Part shown: positions 8,492-17,625 of the stretch, in pieces | How positions within the stretch are numbered: the stretch's first letter is position 1 | Layout: each line of letters opens with the position of its first letter | Source: Nitrospiraceae bacterium | GTDB lineage: Bacteria; Nitrospirota; Thermodesulfovibrionia; UBA6902 | Assembly: GCA_020356065.1 (NCBI GenBank) | Contig: CP070632.1 | Span: 135,744-199,743, forward strand | Direction of reading: 5' to 3' | DNA: 64,000 bases | Made by a program: the position numbers and the translations under genes | The notes under the pieces: model-generated | Seen by the model: only the letters and a program-made list of their open reading frames with translations | Told to the model about the DNA's origin: nothing | The model's database searches: none

Positions 8492-8782
8492 TTAAAACCA
8501 GAAGCGATAAATTGTTAGCCAGAATAAGCATCCTGAAAAAGCCAGAATTTTTTCCAGAAAATTCAGCTTTTCCGTCGTTAGTATAAAGTACAGACTTAAG
8601 GGAGAAGTGAGGAAACAGGAGGTAATATATATCCATTTAGAGATCCCCTCTTTTTGTGGTTCATCAGGAAAGATGGAGCAAAAGGGGCATTCAATGTCTC
8701 CATCCAGGCGATGCCCGCATCGCACACATCTTGTTATTCCCAGTATTTCATCAGTTTCAGGATCGTGCATAGGATTATTCAT
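8492..8782 (-). CDS. Small zinc-ribbon membrane protein, unknown
   Basis: Ninety-six residues: a cytoplasmic N-terminus with a rubredoxin-like zinc ribbon (CVRCG...CPFC, about residues 19-36), then two hydrophobic segments (about 50-68 and 76-95). This ribbon-plus-membrane arrangement is common among uncharacterised small proteins. No function can be assigned. It converges with the Cys-rich 51-residue gene. Confidence 0.6.
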   Translation of the reverse strand: MNNPMHDPETDEILGITRCVRCGHRLDGDIECPFCSIFPDEPQKEGISKWIYITSCFLTSPLSLYFILTTEKLNFLEKILAFSGCLFWLTIYRFWF

Positions 8783-8957
8783 TTCACATAGATAGTAATA
8801 TGCCTGTTTGAATTATTTCCTGTTATTCGTACCTAACCAGGATCTTCACCAGGATGTCTTTCGGGCTTTGTTTAAAGGAATAACAGCATGAAAATTATGC
8901 TACCCGGGAATTGTCTACTGGCTGATGAAAGATACCCCAGGATCTATGCCGTTCAGT

Positions 8958-9635
8958 CTACACCCCAAACTCGAGAAAATACTGATAGGGCAGAAAGTCA
9001 TGTGCCCGGATAAGTCTGTACCCTGCTTCCTCCAGTTCTCTGATAACAACTTCCTTTGCCAGCTTGTGATGGGGTGGCGGACCATAGGGAAGTTCTTTCT
9101 TGTAAAAATCAACAATAACCAGTCTCCCCCCATGTTTAAGACTTTCTGCAACTTTAGAAAAATATGTAACTCTGTTATCAATATGGTGATATGTATTGCA
9201 CAGGAACACAATATTTACTGAATCTTTGTCCAGTTCAGGATCATCAGTTTTTACGACCCTTGCCTCATAATTATTCAGTCCCAGTTTCTTCGCATCCTCT
9301 TTCATGTACCGGACCATGGAAGCATCGACATCAAGACCTATGGCTTTGCCGGTTAATGCGGCAAAAGCAAACCTTCGGGTAAAGTAGCCTGTTCCCGCAC
9401 CTATATCCGCAATTACATCACTCAGGTCCACATTCATTGCTTTTATCACTTCTTCAGGTTTCTGCCATTTATGTCGTTCCGGGTCTTCAAAGGCATTAAT
9501 CCAGTGCTGAATATCTTTAAACGTGTTCCGGGATAAAGGAGCGGATTTTTCCTGATTTCCCGCACACCCCGACATAACGACCATTGCAATTAACAACACA
9601 TTAACAAGTATGTTATTACATAACCTGCCGGACAT
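8958..9635 (-). CDS. Lipoprotein-signal class I SAM-dependent methyltransferase
   Basis: A 225-residue protein with a lipoprotein signal (hydrophobic about 8-21, lipobox VMSG-Cys23) followed by a class I Rossmann methyltransferase: motif I VIADIGAGTGYFTRRFA around 74-90, the acidic strand-2 residue in GLDVDAS, and motif IV-like VNIVFLCNTYHHI. A strong AGGGGG site sits before the ATG. SAM is not expected outside the cytoplasm, so either the signal is a membrane anchor facing in or the domain has another role in the envelope. It is probably co-transcribed after the cytochrome gene at 9671. Confidence 0.8.
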   Translation of the reverse strand: MSGRLCNNILVNVLLIAMVVMSGCAGNQEKSAPLSRNTFKDIQHWINAFEDPERHKWQKPEEVIKAMNVDLSDVIADIGAGTGYFTRRFAFAALTGKAIGLDVDASMVRYMKEDAKKLGLNNYEARVVKTDDPELDKDSVNIVFLCNTYHHIDNRVTYFSKVAESLKHGGRLVIVDFYKKELPYGPPPHHKLAKEVVIRELEEAGYRLIRAHDFLPYQYFLEFGV

Positions 9636-9670
9636 GTAACCCCCTTAAATGAATGAATTTAATCCTGATT

Positions 9671-10441
9671 TTAAAGGGTATTAAGAAAAGCCAGTAAGTC
9701 ATCTATCTCTTCATCCGTAAGATACTCAAATGACGGCATCCTGTTAAAGGGCTGTTTAATCTGTTTAATAATATTTTCAGGTAGAGCAGGTTTGTTGCTT
9801 ACCGGTAATCTGGCATTTTTTAATACCCTTTTAAGGCCAGGACCGACTTTATATTCAGCACTGTAGGCCTCATGGCAAAAGCTGCATTTGGAGTCGAACA
9901 GATTCTTCCCTCGTCCGATGCCCTCTGCATCCTCATCTATTATAATTCCCAGGATTTTTTTATTCTTATCTTTTTCAATATTCATTGTGGCTTTATACTG
10001 AACAAATGAATTAAAGGATGTATCTGTCCCGAATTTAGATATAAGCATATGATATCCTCCCGATAAACTGACAAGTCCGAATGTAAGAATAGCGATTGCA
10101 ATACCAAGATACCTCACCTGATCATATGACTGTCTGTATATCCTTATAAATGACAGTTTAATTCCTAGAAGTGCAAGAATCGTAACAGCAATAAAACTGT
10201 GAAGTGACGCCCGTGAGGAGAGTTCGGTTTTTGCTGACGCTATGTAATGAAGACAGAAGTAAGTAATGGTCAGGAATGAAAGTATATACACATACCCTGA
10301 TATCCTGTGCACTCTCTTTAAGTTATCGATACTATATTTTTTTTCCCTTCTTCCGAGGACTTCAAACATGCTGAACATTAAGAGAACTGTCAGAACTATT
10401 AGAAATAAAGAAAGAATGGACTTAATGAAAAATATAGACAT
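9671..10441 (-). CDS. Membrane-anchored c-type cytochrome
   Basis: 256 residues. The N-terminal half has four hydrophobic segments (about 4-27, 44-64, 80-100, 112-131) with several His, resembling a small cytochrome-b561/DUF-type membrane domain. The C-terminal third is a monohaem cytochrome c with the haem motif CSFCH and a probable Met ligand in RMPSFEYLTDEEI. It probably transfers electrons at the periplasmic face. It lies 35 nt upstream of the lipoprotein methyltransferase on the same strand. No good ribosome site is visible before the ATG. Confidence 0.75.
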   Translation of the reverse strand: MSIFFIKSILSLFLIVLTVLLMFSMFEVLGRREKKYSIDNLKRVHRISGYVYILSFLTITYFCLHYIASAKTELSSRASLHSFIAVTILALLGIKLSFIRIYRQSYDQVRYLGIAIAILTFGLVSLSGGYHMLISKFGTDTSFNSFVQYKATMNIEKDKNKKILGIIIDEDAEGIGRGKNLFDSKCSFCHEAYSAEYKVGPGLKRVLKNARLPVSNKPALPENIIKQIKQPFNRMPSFEYLTDEEIDDLLAFLNTL

Positions 10442-10618
10442 ATAATCGTTCGGTTAATAAACATCACCAATTAATATAAAAAGAATTATATCTGATTACA
10501 GAATTAACTGTCTAATAAACATCAGCACAAAGCTTTCAGCTGTCAGCCGTTAACCGAGATCCCAAAACCATCACCTATCACAATTTACCCCCTGCCCCTT
10601 ACCCTGTCCTTAATCGAA

Positions 10619-10627
10619 TGATATAAT
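10619..10627 (+). promoter_or_regulatory. Extended -10 promoter, probable leaderless start
   Basis: TGATATAAT, with the -10 hexamer at 10622-10627, lies 6 nt before the ATG at 10634. No Shine-Dalgarno is present. It has the same arrangement as the sites at 8313 and 32045. Confidence 0.45.
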
Positions 10628-10633
10628 TTTACA

Positions 10634-13069
10634 ATGAAACACTCATATGCCGTCATATTTCTTGTTTCATGCGCTCTCCTGATGTTTGAGGTATCTCTTA
10701 TGCGTTTCTTTGCTATTCATCTCTGGTATCATTTCTCCTTTATGGTGGTCAGTATCGCAATGCTCGGAGTAGGCACTGCAGGTACTGTCCTTGCCATTGT
10801 CTCAGCACGATCTCAATATGCAGATCAACGTTTCGATAAACAGAGATTGATATTCAGAAATATTTCAGAATGGATCTGCTCTGAATCAGTCATTCCGCTT
10901 TTTGCATTGACTGCCGGGGTATCGATTATGCTTTCATATCTGGCTGCCAATCGTTTCCCTTTTGATCCGGTCAGGCTTTCATGGGAAAAGTGGCAGATAC
11001 TGTATCTGTTTCTTTACTGCACAATTCTTAGTGTACCCTTTTTGTTCTCAGCCCTTCTTATCGCATCCATGTTTTTACACCGAAGTGAAAGGGCAAAATC
11101 TATTTACTCCGCTGATCTTCTGGGTGCGGGTCTGGGGTCAATATCTGTTCTCGCCCTTTTACATATTTCAGGTCCTGAAAATCCGGTCATTTGTGCATCT
11201 GTCATGTGCCTGACAGGAACATGTATATCAGGAAAGAGAACATATAAAGTTGCAGCCATCCTGCTGATCTTTTCGAACATTATTCTGTTAACTGCCGGTC
11301 ATGACATACTGGAGCCAAGATTGTCTCCATTTAAGAAGCTATCCAATTACCTGAAATACCCCGGAGCTGAACATATGAAAACTTATAACAGCTCTTACTC
11401 AAGGATAGATGTATTTAAGAGCCCGGCTGTGCGTCTTGCACCTGGCCTCAGCCTGAAATATCTTAATCCCCTGCCTGATCAGACAGGGATGGCCGTTGAT
11501 GGAGACAGAATTACTGTGGTAACAGACGCGTCAGACAAGTCAAAATTACATTTTCTAAGCCATCTCCCCTCCTCTGCCGCATATGAAATAACACAAGATG
11601 TCACAGTACTGGTGATCGATCCGGGAGGCGGTCTGCAGGCCCTTATGGCTGCATATTATGAAGCAAAAGAAGTACATAAAGTTGAAAGCAATCCGCTATT
11701 GCTTAAGATCATAAGGGATGATCTGAGTGAATTTTCCGGAGGAATATACGGGGAAAATACATGGACTGGACTGGGACGTAACCGTCTCAGCCTTATGAAC
11801 AGTGATAAATATGACATTGTTGATATTCCCATGACGGGGATATCTGTCAGCGGTTCATTTGGCATATCAGAAGACTACAGATATACAGTTAATGCCTTTG
11901 AAAAATATTTAGCTGCATTAAAGAGAGATGGTATGCTCAGTATCAGCCTTTATATCATCCCTCCGGCAAGAACAGAATTCAGGCTGCTGGCAACTTTATT
12001 ATCTGCATTTGAAAGAATGGGGATAGATGATGCATCAGGCAGAATCGTTGCCATCAGGAGCTGGGACAGCTTGACGATACTTGCGGCAAAAAATCCTTTT
12101 ACCAAAAAAGAATTGGCAGGAATAAAGGAATTCTCGGGATCAAGACGGTTTGATATGCTGTATTATCAGGGCATTAAAAAAGAAGAGAGTAATGCATACA
12201 TCAAGTACGCATCAGATAATTATTATGAAGGATTTATCAGTCTGATCGACAGGGAGAAACGTTCGCAATTTATAGATAATTATTTATTTGATATTTCACC
12301 GGTCACAGATAATTCACCTTTTAGCGGATATTATATCAAACTGGAAAATATTAAAGCTATTTATAAGACTATGGGTCATAACTGGTTGTATTTTATGGAT
12401 GAAGGATACATGCTTCCATTCATATTGGCCATACTTGTCATCTCATGCATAATAATCATTTCCCTACCTGCTGTTTCAAAACCCATACGAACAAAGCTAA
12501 GGACATATCATCGTTCAGTCACTGCATCAACAATGGTCTACTTCGCAATGCTCGGTCTCGGATTCATGTTCCTTGAGGTTTCTCTGATGCAAAAGAATAT
12601 TCTTTTACTCGAAAATCCGTCATACTCATTTTCGGTCATGCTTACCGCAATTCTTATCAGTTCCGGTGCTGGGAGCTATGTGAGCAGGAGACACACCGGC
12701 CTGAGCAGTCCTTTCTTTATTGTTGTACTGTCTGCTGCAATTCTTGGATACAGTTATCTGTATCCATTTCTGCTGCACCACCTTGTCTCACAAAACCTTA
12801 TGACAAAAATACTGTTATTGTCGCTGTCTGTCATACCAATCGGTTTCCTCATGGGCATCCCCTTTCCCACCGGCCTGACGCTGCTCGGTAAAAATCATGG
12901 ATCACTGATCCCATGGGCATGGGCCATAAATGCCTGTTTTTCCGTTCTTGCGCCTGTTCTCTCGGTGGCAATTGCACTGTCAGCCGGATTTGATATGGTT
13001 TTACATATTGCCTCGGTTGCATATTTTTTTGCGTTTATATCACTCCTGTCAATTCGGAAGAACACCTGA
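10634..13069 (+). CDS. Polytopic membrane protein with spermidine-synthase-like domain
   Basis: An 811-residue protein with three parts. The N-terminal block has about six membrane helices (1-220; MFEVSLMRFFAIHLWYHFSF is near the start). The central soluble part (about 225-570) carries a Rossmann strand VTVLVIDPGGGLQALMAAYYEAKEVHKVES like spermidine synthases and class I methyltransferases. The C-terminal block has about six further helices and a second copy of the EVSLMQ motif. Such fusions are found in Nitrospirota and deltaproteobacteria; the product is unknown and polyamine synthesis should not be assumed. No ribosome site precedes the ATG. Confidence 0.75.
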   Translation: MKHSYAVIFLVSCALLMFEVSLMRFFAIHLWYHFSFMVVSIAMLGVGTAGTVLAIVSARSQYADQRFDKQRLIFRNISEWICSESVIPLFALTAGVSIMLSYLAANRFPFDPVRLSWEKWQILYLFLYCTILSVPFLFSALLIASMFLHRSERAKSIYSADLLGAGLGSISVLALLHISGPENPVICASVMCLTGTCISGKRTYKVAAILLIFSNIILLTAGHDILEPRLSPFKKLSNYLKYPGAEHMKTYNSSYSRIDVFKSPAVRLAPGLSLKYLNPLPDQTGMAVDGDRITVVTDASDKSKLHFLSHLPSSAAYEITQDVTVLVIDPGGGLQALMAAYYEAKEVHKVESNPLLLKIIRDDLSEFSGGIYGENTWTGLGRNRLSLMNSDKYDIVDIPMTGISVSGSFGISEDYRYTVNAFEKYLAALKRDGMLSISLYIIPPARTEFRLLATLLSAFERMGIDDASGRIVAIRSWDSLTILAAKNPFTKKELAGIKEFSGSRRFDMLYYQGIKKEESNAYIKYASDNYYEGFISLIDREKRSQFIDNYLFDISPVTDNSPFSGYYIKLENIKAIYKTMGHNWLYFMDEGYMLPFILAILVISCIIIISLPAVSKPIRTKLRTYHRSVTASTMVYFAMLGLGFMFLEVSLMQKNILLLENPSYSFSVMLTAILISSGAGSYVSRRHTGLSSPFFIVVLSAAILGYSYLYPFLLHHLVSQNLMTKILLLSLSVIPIGFLMGIPFPTGLTLLGKNHGSLIPWAWAINACFSVLAPVLSVAIALSAGFDMVLHIASVAYFFAFISLLSIRKNT

Positions 13070-13115
13070 TTGCGATTTATACTTTCTTGTTCTTTTCTCA
13101 CTTAAGTGCTAAATA

Positions 13116-13167
13116 GGGATTAAGATGGGAGCGACTCACCCCGGTGAGTCGCTCCCACCTTGATCCC
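13116..13167. repeat. Long palindrome sharing the GAGCGACTC core
   Basis: A 14-bp perfect stem (13127-13140 with 13143-13156) is extended outward by GGGAT..ATCCC with two mismatches, giving a 52-nt near-palindrome. No T-run follows on either strand. The core GAGCGACTC recurs in the repeats at 14299 and 38651, so this may be a REP-like element rather than a terminator. Confidence 0.65.
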
Positions 13168-13318
13168 TTGAACCATGACTTATTGCTGTGGTTTTGGAGT
13201 TGAGCCTGTTTTTACCTGTCAGCAGTAAAGCTATTCAAGTCGCTATCTTTTAAAGAAAATTTCAGTTTAGTCCGAGTACATACATATTTCATGTAGTGTG
13301 TACAAAAAGGAATGCCCC

Positions 13319-14266
13319 ATGGTAACAGTTTTAGTTGTTAATGACGAAATAAACGTCCTGAATTCAATTGAAAGACTGTTTATCGATTCTGGAATCAGGC
13401 TGTTAAGAGCGGAGAATGCCCTTACAGCACTGGATATTGTAAGCAATGAAAACGTAGCAGTTGTTGTATCAGACCATCAAATGCCGGGAATGAAAGGTAT
13501 TGACCTTCTCTCAAGGATAAAGGATATTTCGCCTGATACCTTCAAAATTCTCATGATAGCAAATACAGATCTTGAAAAAGCAGTTGAAGCAGTAAACACG
13601 GGAGATGTGTTCCGTTTCATTATCAAACCATGGCAGAATGATTCTATCATAAAGGCTGTCAATGAAGCCATCGAACAGTTCGCTCTTGTGCAGGCTCTGA
13701 AAAGCTCTGATGAAAACACCCTTCTCTCTCTTGCCGAAGCAGTGGAGTTAAAGGATGGTTATACCAGAGGGCATTGTGAAAGAGTGGCGGATTATGCATT
13801 GATAACTGCATCTGAGTTAAATTTGCAGGATGCTATTAAAACCGACATCAGACATGGAAGCTGGATTCACGATTGCGGCAAGATCGGAATACCCGAAAGT
13901 ATTCTTAAAAAAAAGGGAACGTTAGACGCAGATGAGTTTGAAATCATGAAAAACCATCCTCAATGGGGGGTTGACATAGCAAAAAAGGCTGCAATGTCTC
14001 ATGCTGTTATCAATATAATAAATTATCACCATGAACGTTATGACGGCTCAGGATATCCCGCGGGACTATCATCAGATGAAATCCCTATTGAGGCCCGTAT
14101 AGTTACCATTGCTGATGTCTATGATGCCCTTACTACGGAAAGACCGTACCGGGATAAATACAGTAATGAAAAAGCTACAGAAATAATGAGTATCATGAGG
14201 GGAAGTGTATTTGATCCTGATATTCTGGATATATTTCTGGATGTGTATGCAACGGTCACGAAATAG
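13319..14266 (+). CDS. HD-GYP response regulator
   Basis: 315 residues from the chosen ATG: an N-terminal receiver (phospho-acceptor Asp52 in VSDHQMPG, Lys in FIIKPW) followed by an HD-GYP domain (HCERVADYA, HDCGKIGIPE, HHERYDGSGYPAGL). It should hydrolyse c-di-GMP under control of phosphorylation. The usual acidic pair at the receiver N-terminus is Asn-Asp here and the switch Thr position is altered (MIANTD), so receiver control may be atypical. An upstream in-frame ATG exists at 13298, but AAAGGA lies about 8 nt before 13319 and the receiver starts right there. No kinase is adjacent. Confidence 0.88.
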   Translation: MVTVLVVNDEINVLNSIERLFIDSGIRLLRAENALTALDIVSNENVAVVVSDHQMPGMKGIDLLSRIKDISPDTFKILMIANTDLEKAVEAVNTGDVFRFIIKPWQNDSIIKAVNEAIEQFALVQALKSSDENTLLSLAEAVELKDGYTRGHCERVADYALITASELNLQDAIKTDIRHGSWIHDCGKIGIPESILKKKGTLDADEFEIMKNHPQWGVDIAKKAAMSHAVINIINYHHERYDGSGYPAGLSSDEIPIEARIVTIADVYDALTTERPYRDKYSNEKATEIMSIMRGSVFDPDILDIFLDVYATVTK

Positions 14267-14298
14267 TGTCTTGATATAACGTACCGTATCCCGTCAAT

Positions 14299-14344
14299 CC
14301 GGTCAGAGCGACTCCTCGCGGAGATCCGCTTCGGACCTGACCGG
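14299..14344. repeat. Dispersed hairpin repeat, copy A
   Basis: CCGGTCAG at 14299-14306 pairs with CTGACCGG at 14337-14344. The 32 nt at 14301-14332 match the reverse complement of 38651-38682 at 28 of 32 positions, and share GAGCGACTC with the palindrome at 13116. It lies between the HD-GYP regulator and the glycogen-synthase-like gene. Confidence 0.65.
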
Positions 14345-14478
14345 AATCTTACTCCAAATGGATCCCCAAAGTAGAGTACCGGCTGGAATGAAAGGATGAT
14401 CAACGATCGCAAAACTTTTATTGGAAAATTCATTTATAATTACTGCCAGTACAAATCAATTGCGTACGGAGTTTCATT

Positions 14479-16212
14479 ATGGGATTAAATTTTAAAGGCT
14501 GGAAAAAGAACTGGTCTTTAATGAGCGCTTTTTTCAACGCTGAAGAAATCAGGACAATCACAGACAGGTTAAAGCATTTAACAGCTGAACATATCGTGTT
14601 CTGCTCGTTCGAGAACAGATTTGCCAGAAGTGGGGGTCTTGCTACTGTCATTACCAACATCCTGCCGTATCTTAAAGAGTTAAATACAGTCCAGTCTGTT
14701 ATCCTCCTCACCCCTTTTTACCCGCATATAATGGACGGAAAGAAACTCAGGCCAACAGGGATAAAGTTTAACGTACAGTTCAGCGGAAAACCGGTCAGGG
14801 CAGAACTTTATGAGTATACCTGGTCATACACCTCTCCTCTTAAAGGAAGTATAAAGGAATACTATATTGGGGCCAGAGGTTTTTTTGAAGCCAGTAACAG
14901 TCTTAAAGACCCTTATATATATATTGAAAAAAGCAAAGAGCAGAACAATAAAGCCCTTTGTCGTAACGCATTATTTTATTGTAAAGCTGTCCCTTCTGCT
15001 CTTGGTGCCCTGGGGATACGGAAAAATATCATTTTTCATCTGCATGAATGGCAGACCGCTTTTGTTTCACTGACATCCAAGGAGGCCATGCTTAATCGCG
15101 TATTAATATCCGGTGCTACTGTTCAGACAATGCATAATTCATATGATTCCCAGATCAGCTGGAAAGAGCTAAAAAGTATTTTAACCAGACCCAGACGACC
15201 GAGCCTGGCTCGAATAAGCGAACAATCGCTTTCAGCATATCAGATAGGACTCCAGCTGGTAGATGCCCCTCTTACAACCGTCAGTGAAAATTTCGCGAAA
15301 GAACTTACAACTGACATCATTCAAACCAAGCATTATGCGCCTCATTTACAGAATATCCTGAAGGCAAACAAAACATTTGGTATTAATAACGGTATGTTTG
15401 TTGATTTCTCACCTGAATTTCCCAAAAAAGATAAACATACTCTCAGTGAAATCAAGAACGTGAAATTAAAAAACAGAAAAGCCCTGCTCGAGATCCTTGA
15501 CTGCTATCACCCAAAGGAACGGTTCGGAGAATTGACATACAGAGAGAAATCCATAATAAAATTACCTGATAATGTACCGATCGTTGTTATGACCGGAAGA
15601 CTCGATCCAATTCAGAAGGGATACTTCGTACTGTTGAGATCAATTGAGAAATTTGCCCGTGATAAAATTAAATTCATACTTGCCCCATTACCGGTAAACC
15701 CGGCGCACCTGGATTACTTTTACGAGATCGCATGCAAATGCAGAGGGAATGTTACAGTCTTCCCCCTCAGAATGATAAAGGGATACAGGGAACTGCAGAC
15801 AGGAAGTACCTTTGGAGTCATGCCATCAATTTATGAGCCCTTTGGTGCCGCTGTTGAGTATATGGCCAGCGGCACTGTCGTAATAGGAAGAGCCACCGGA
15901 GGACTTGTAGACCAGATAGACAATACATGCGGTTTTCTGTTTAAAGAGGATGCTGTATTTTACAAGCCGGAAAACATCAGGGATTTTATAGACTCCGGCA
16001 CAATAATGCAGGCAAATAAAATAAATACATGGGCGCAGAGCATGGCGGACAATTTATCATTAACATTAAAAAAGGCTTCAGAGATATATCAGAACCATCC
16101 ATCTCAATATTACCGGCTTATACAGGAAAGTTTTAAAAAGGCGTCTCGATTTGACTGGAGAAAAGCTGCAAAAAAATACTTTCAGGTTTACAATATGGTT
16201 AATAATAAATAG
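14479..16212 (+). CDS. Glycogen/starch-synthase-like glycosyltransferase (GT5-type)
   Basis: A 577-residue GT-B enzyme. The N-terminal sugar-nucleotide loop reads FARSGGLATV, where the usual GlgA motif is KxGGLxDV, so the ADP-glucose-contacting Lys is replaced by Arg. The C-terminal half has MTGRLDPIQKGY, EPFGAAVEYMASG and RATGGLVDQI, typical of glycogen synthases. It is somewhat longer than GlgA (about 480). An alpha-glucan or related polymer is the probable product, but donor and acceptor are uncertain. A CGGAG ribosome site precedes the ATG. No branching or pyrophosphorylase gene is nearby. Confidence 0.8.
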   Translation: MGLNFKGWKKNWSLMSAFFNAEEIRTITDRLKHLTAEHIVFCSFENRFARSGGLATVITNILPYLKELNTVQSVILLTPFYPHIMDGKKLRPTGIKFNVQFSGKPVRAELYEYTWSYTSPLKGSIKEYYIGARGFFEASNSLKDPYIYIEKSKEQNNKALCRNALFYCKAVPSALGALGIRKNIIFHLHEWQTAFVSLTSKEAMLNRVLISGATVQTMHNSYDSQISWKELKSILTRPRRPSLARISEQSLSAYQIGLQLVDAPLTTVSENFAKELTTDIIQTKHYAPHLQNILKANKTFGINNGMFVDFSPEFPKKDKHTLSEIKNVKLKNRKALLEILDCYHPKERFGELTYREKSIIKLPDNVPIVVMTGRLDPIQKGYFVLLRSIEKFARDKIKFILAPLPVNPAHLDYFYEIACKCRGNVTVFPLRMIKGYRELQTGSTFGVMPSIYEPFGAAVEYMASGTVVIGRATGGLVDQIDNTCGFLFKEDAVFYKPENIRDFIDSGTIMQANKINTWAQSMADNLSLTLKKASEIYQNHPSQYYRLIQESFKKASRFDWRKAAKKYFQVYNMVNNK

Positions 16213-16436
16213 TGTACCCATTAATGTAATTTAAAATGAGACAGGTATGCTAATGAAACTAATTCATCTATACTGGGATATAATATTCATAAACGCTCTG
16301 CTTAAATGTGTTCTTATATGGTAATGATGCATATAATTAATCTCATCTCATTTAATGCGTTTTTTAGTACGCCTGTCTAAATATGAATGTTTATGAATAA
16401 TATTACTGATATGATTCATACATTGAAGGAGGAAGA

Positions 16437-16616
16437 ATGATAGCAGAAGTACAGATAATAGAAGGCGGTCAAACCATAAAAAAAGAACCTATGAAATTAA
16501 AAGCTGTAAAAGAGTTCAGTAATGATGTAATACTTTTTGAAAATGAGGAAGGAAGGGCAGTAATTTATTTCAAACAAAAAGATGAGTATATTCTCGTATC
16601 AATAGATATGGCATAG
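16437..16616 (+). CDS. Small conserved-looking protein, unknown (59 aa)
   Basis: A 59-residue frame with an excellent ribosome site (AAGGAGG, 6 nt before the ATG). The sequence MIAEVQIIEGGQTIKK...VILFENEEGRAVIYFKQKDEYILVSIDMA alternates hydrophobic and charged residues as in a small beta-barrel. There is no signal, membrane segment or Cys. I do not recognise the family; codon use and start context make it a likely real gene. Confidence 0.6.
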   Translation: MIAEVQIIEGGQTIKKEPMKLKAVKEFSNDVILFENEEGRAVIYFKQKDEYILVSIDMA

Positions 16617-16829
16617 TATTTTGCGTATTAGGAAATAAGCTGCGATAGTCACCAAACGCATTTGCATTTTATAAAGGGCTTTCATGACGTATCTGTGAAA
16701 TTACAAATTACGAGTGATGAGTAACGGTTACGGGTAACGAGGATAATAAGTGTAAAGTGCGAGGTTTTTTTCAGTAAAATGTATTTGAATTTTGGATTTT
16801 GATATTTATTTGTAATTTGTAATTTATCA
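16617..16829. other. Low-complexity intergenic stretch
   Basis: Contains short imperfect repeats: GTAACG units around 16720-16742 and two TGTAATTT units around 16811-16825. No gene or clear terminator is seen. Confidence 0.4.
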
Positions 16830-17564
16830 TTATTCTCTCGCCCTGCCTGTCATCGGTACAAATGCAACGCCTCCCATCTGCTCAACCTCAAGCTCTTCTT
16901 GTATCTTTGTCACAAGAGTCAGTGTCTGAAAGTAGAGAGTACTTCCAAGCGGAATTATCAATTTGCCGCCCTCTTTCAGTTGCATTATCAGTGGCGGTGG
17001 TATATGGTTTGCTGAAGCCGTGATAATTATGGCATCAAAGGGGGCATGTTCGTCCCATCCAAAATAACCGTCGGCATATCGGGTTTTTACTTTATCATAT
17101 CCTAGACTGTCAAGGAGTGATAATGCCTGTTTCTGAAGGCTTTCTATTATCTCTATTGTGTATACTTCAGAAACGATTTCAGCAAGGACAGCCGCCTGAT
17201 ACCCCGAACCAGTTCCTATCTCAAGTACCCTGTCGGTTGATTTCAGGTTCAAAGCTTCCGTCATCAGGGCAACTACATACGGCTGTGATATCGTCTGTCC
17301 TTCTCCTATGGGGAGAGGATGATCATTATATGCTTTACCGCTTAATGATTTATTGACAAACAGATGTCTCGGGATTTTGCCCATTGCCTGTAAGACCCTC
17401 TCATCCTTTATGCCCCTTTTTTCCAGCTGGTCACTGACCATTGCCGATCTCTGCCTACTATATGTTTCAGAATCCGGGTTATTAACAAGCGAATCAGGAG
17501 GAGAGGAAAATCCAGAAAGAAAAAAAGAGAAGATTAATATGAACAGTTTACCCATTGTATGCAA
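16830..17564 (-). CDS. pcm: Protein-L-isoaspartate O-methyltransferase with export signal
   Basis: 244 residues. After an N-terminal hydrophobic signal (about 5-22, [20 protein letters not shown]) comes a complete [35 protein letters not shown] (SAM motif I), TIEI and [18 protein letters not shown]. It repairs isoaspartyl residues using SAM. The signal implies a periplasmic location or an inner-membrane anchor; periplasm-predicted Pcm copies are known in proteobacteria, though SAM supply there is unclear. ATG at 17555 is an alternative start that keeps the signal. Confidence 0.9.
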   Translation of the reverse strand: MHTMGKLFILIFSFFLSGFSSPPDSLVNNPDSETYSRQRSAMVSDQLEKRGIKDERVLQAMGKIPRHLFVNKSLSGKAYNDHPLPIGEGQTISQPYVVALMTEALNLKSTDRVLEIGTGSGYQAAVLAEIVSEVYTIEIIESLQKQALSLLDSLGYDKVKTRYADGYFGWDEHAPFDAIIITASANHIPPPLIMQLKEGGKLIIPLGSTLYFQTLTLVTKIQEELEVEQMGGVAFVPMTGRARE

Positions 17565-17625
17565 AAGACCCTGATAACTTAATGTTCGGAAACTATTTTT
17601 TATTAACTAATAAGGGGACTGAGGG

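Noticed and set aside
8480-8520. Read-through of the TGA ending the 51-residue protein into a short Cys-ending tail
   Set aside because: The frame continues to a Cys but no hairpin is found within 40 nt of the TGA.
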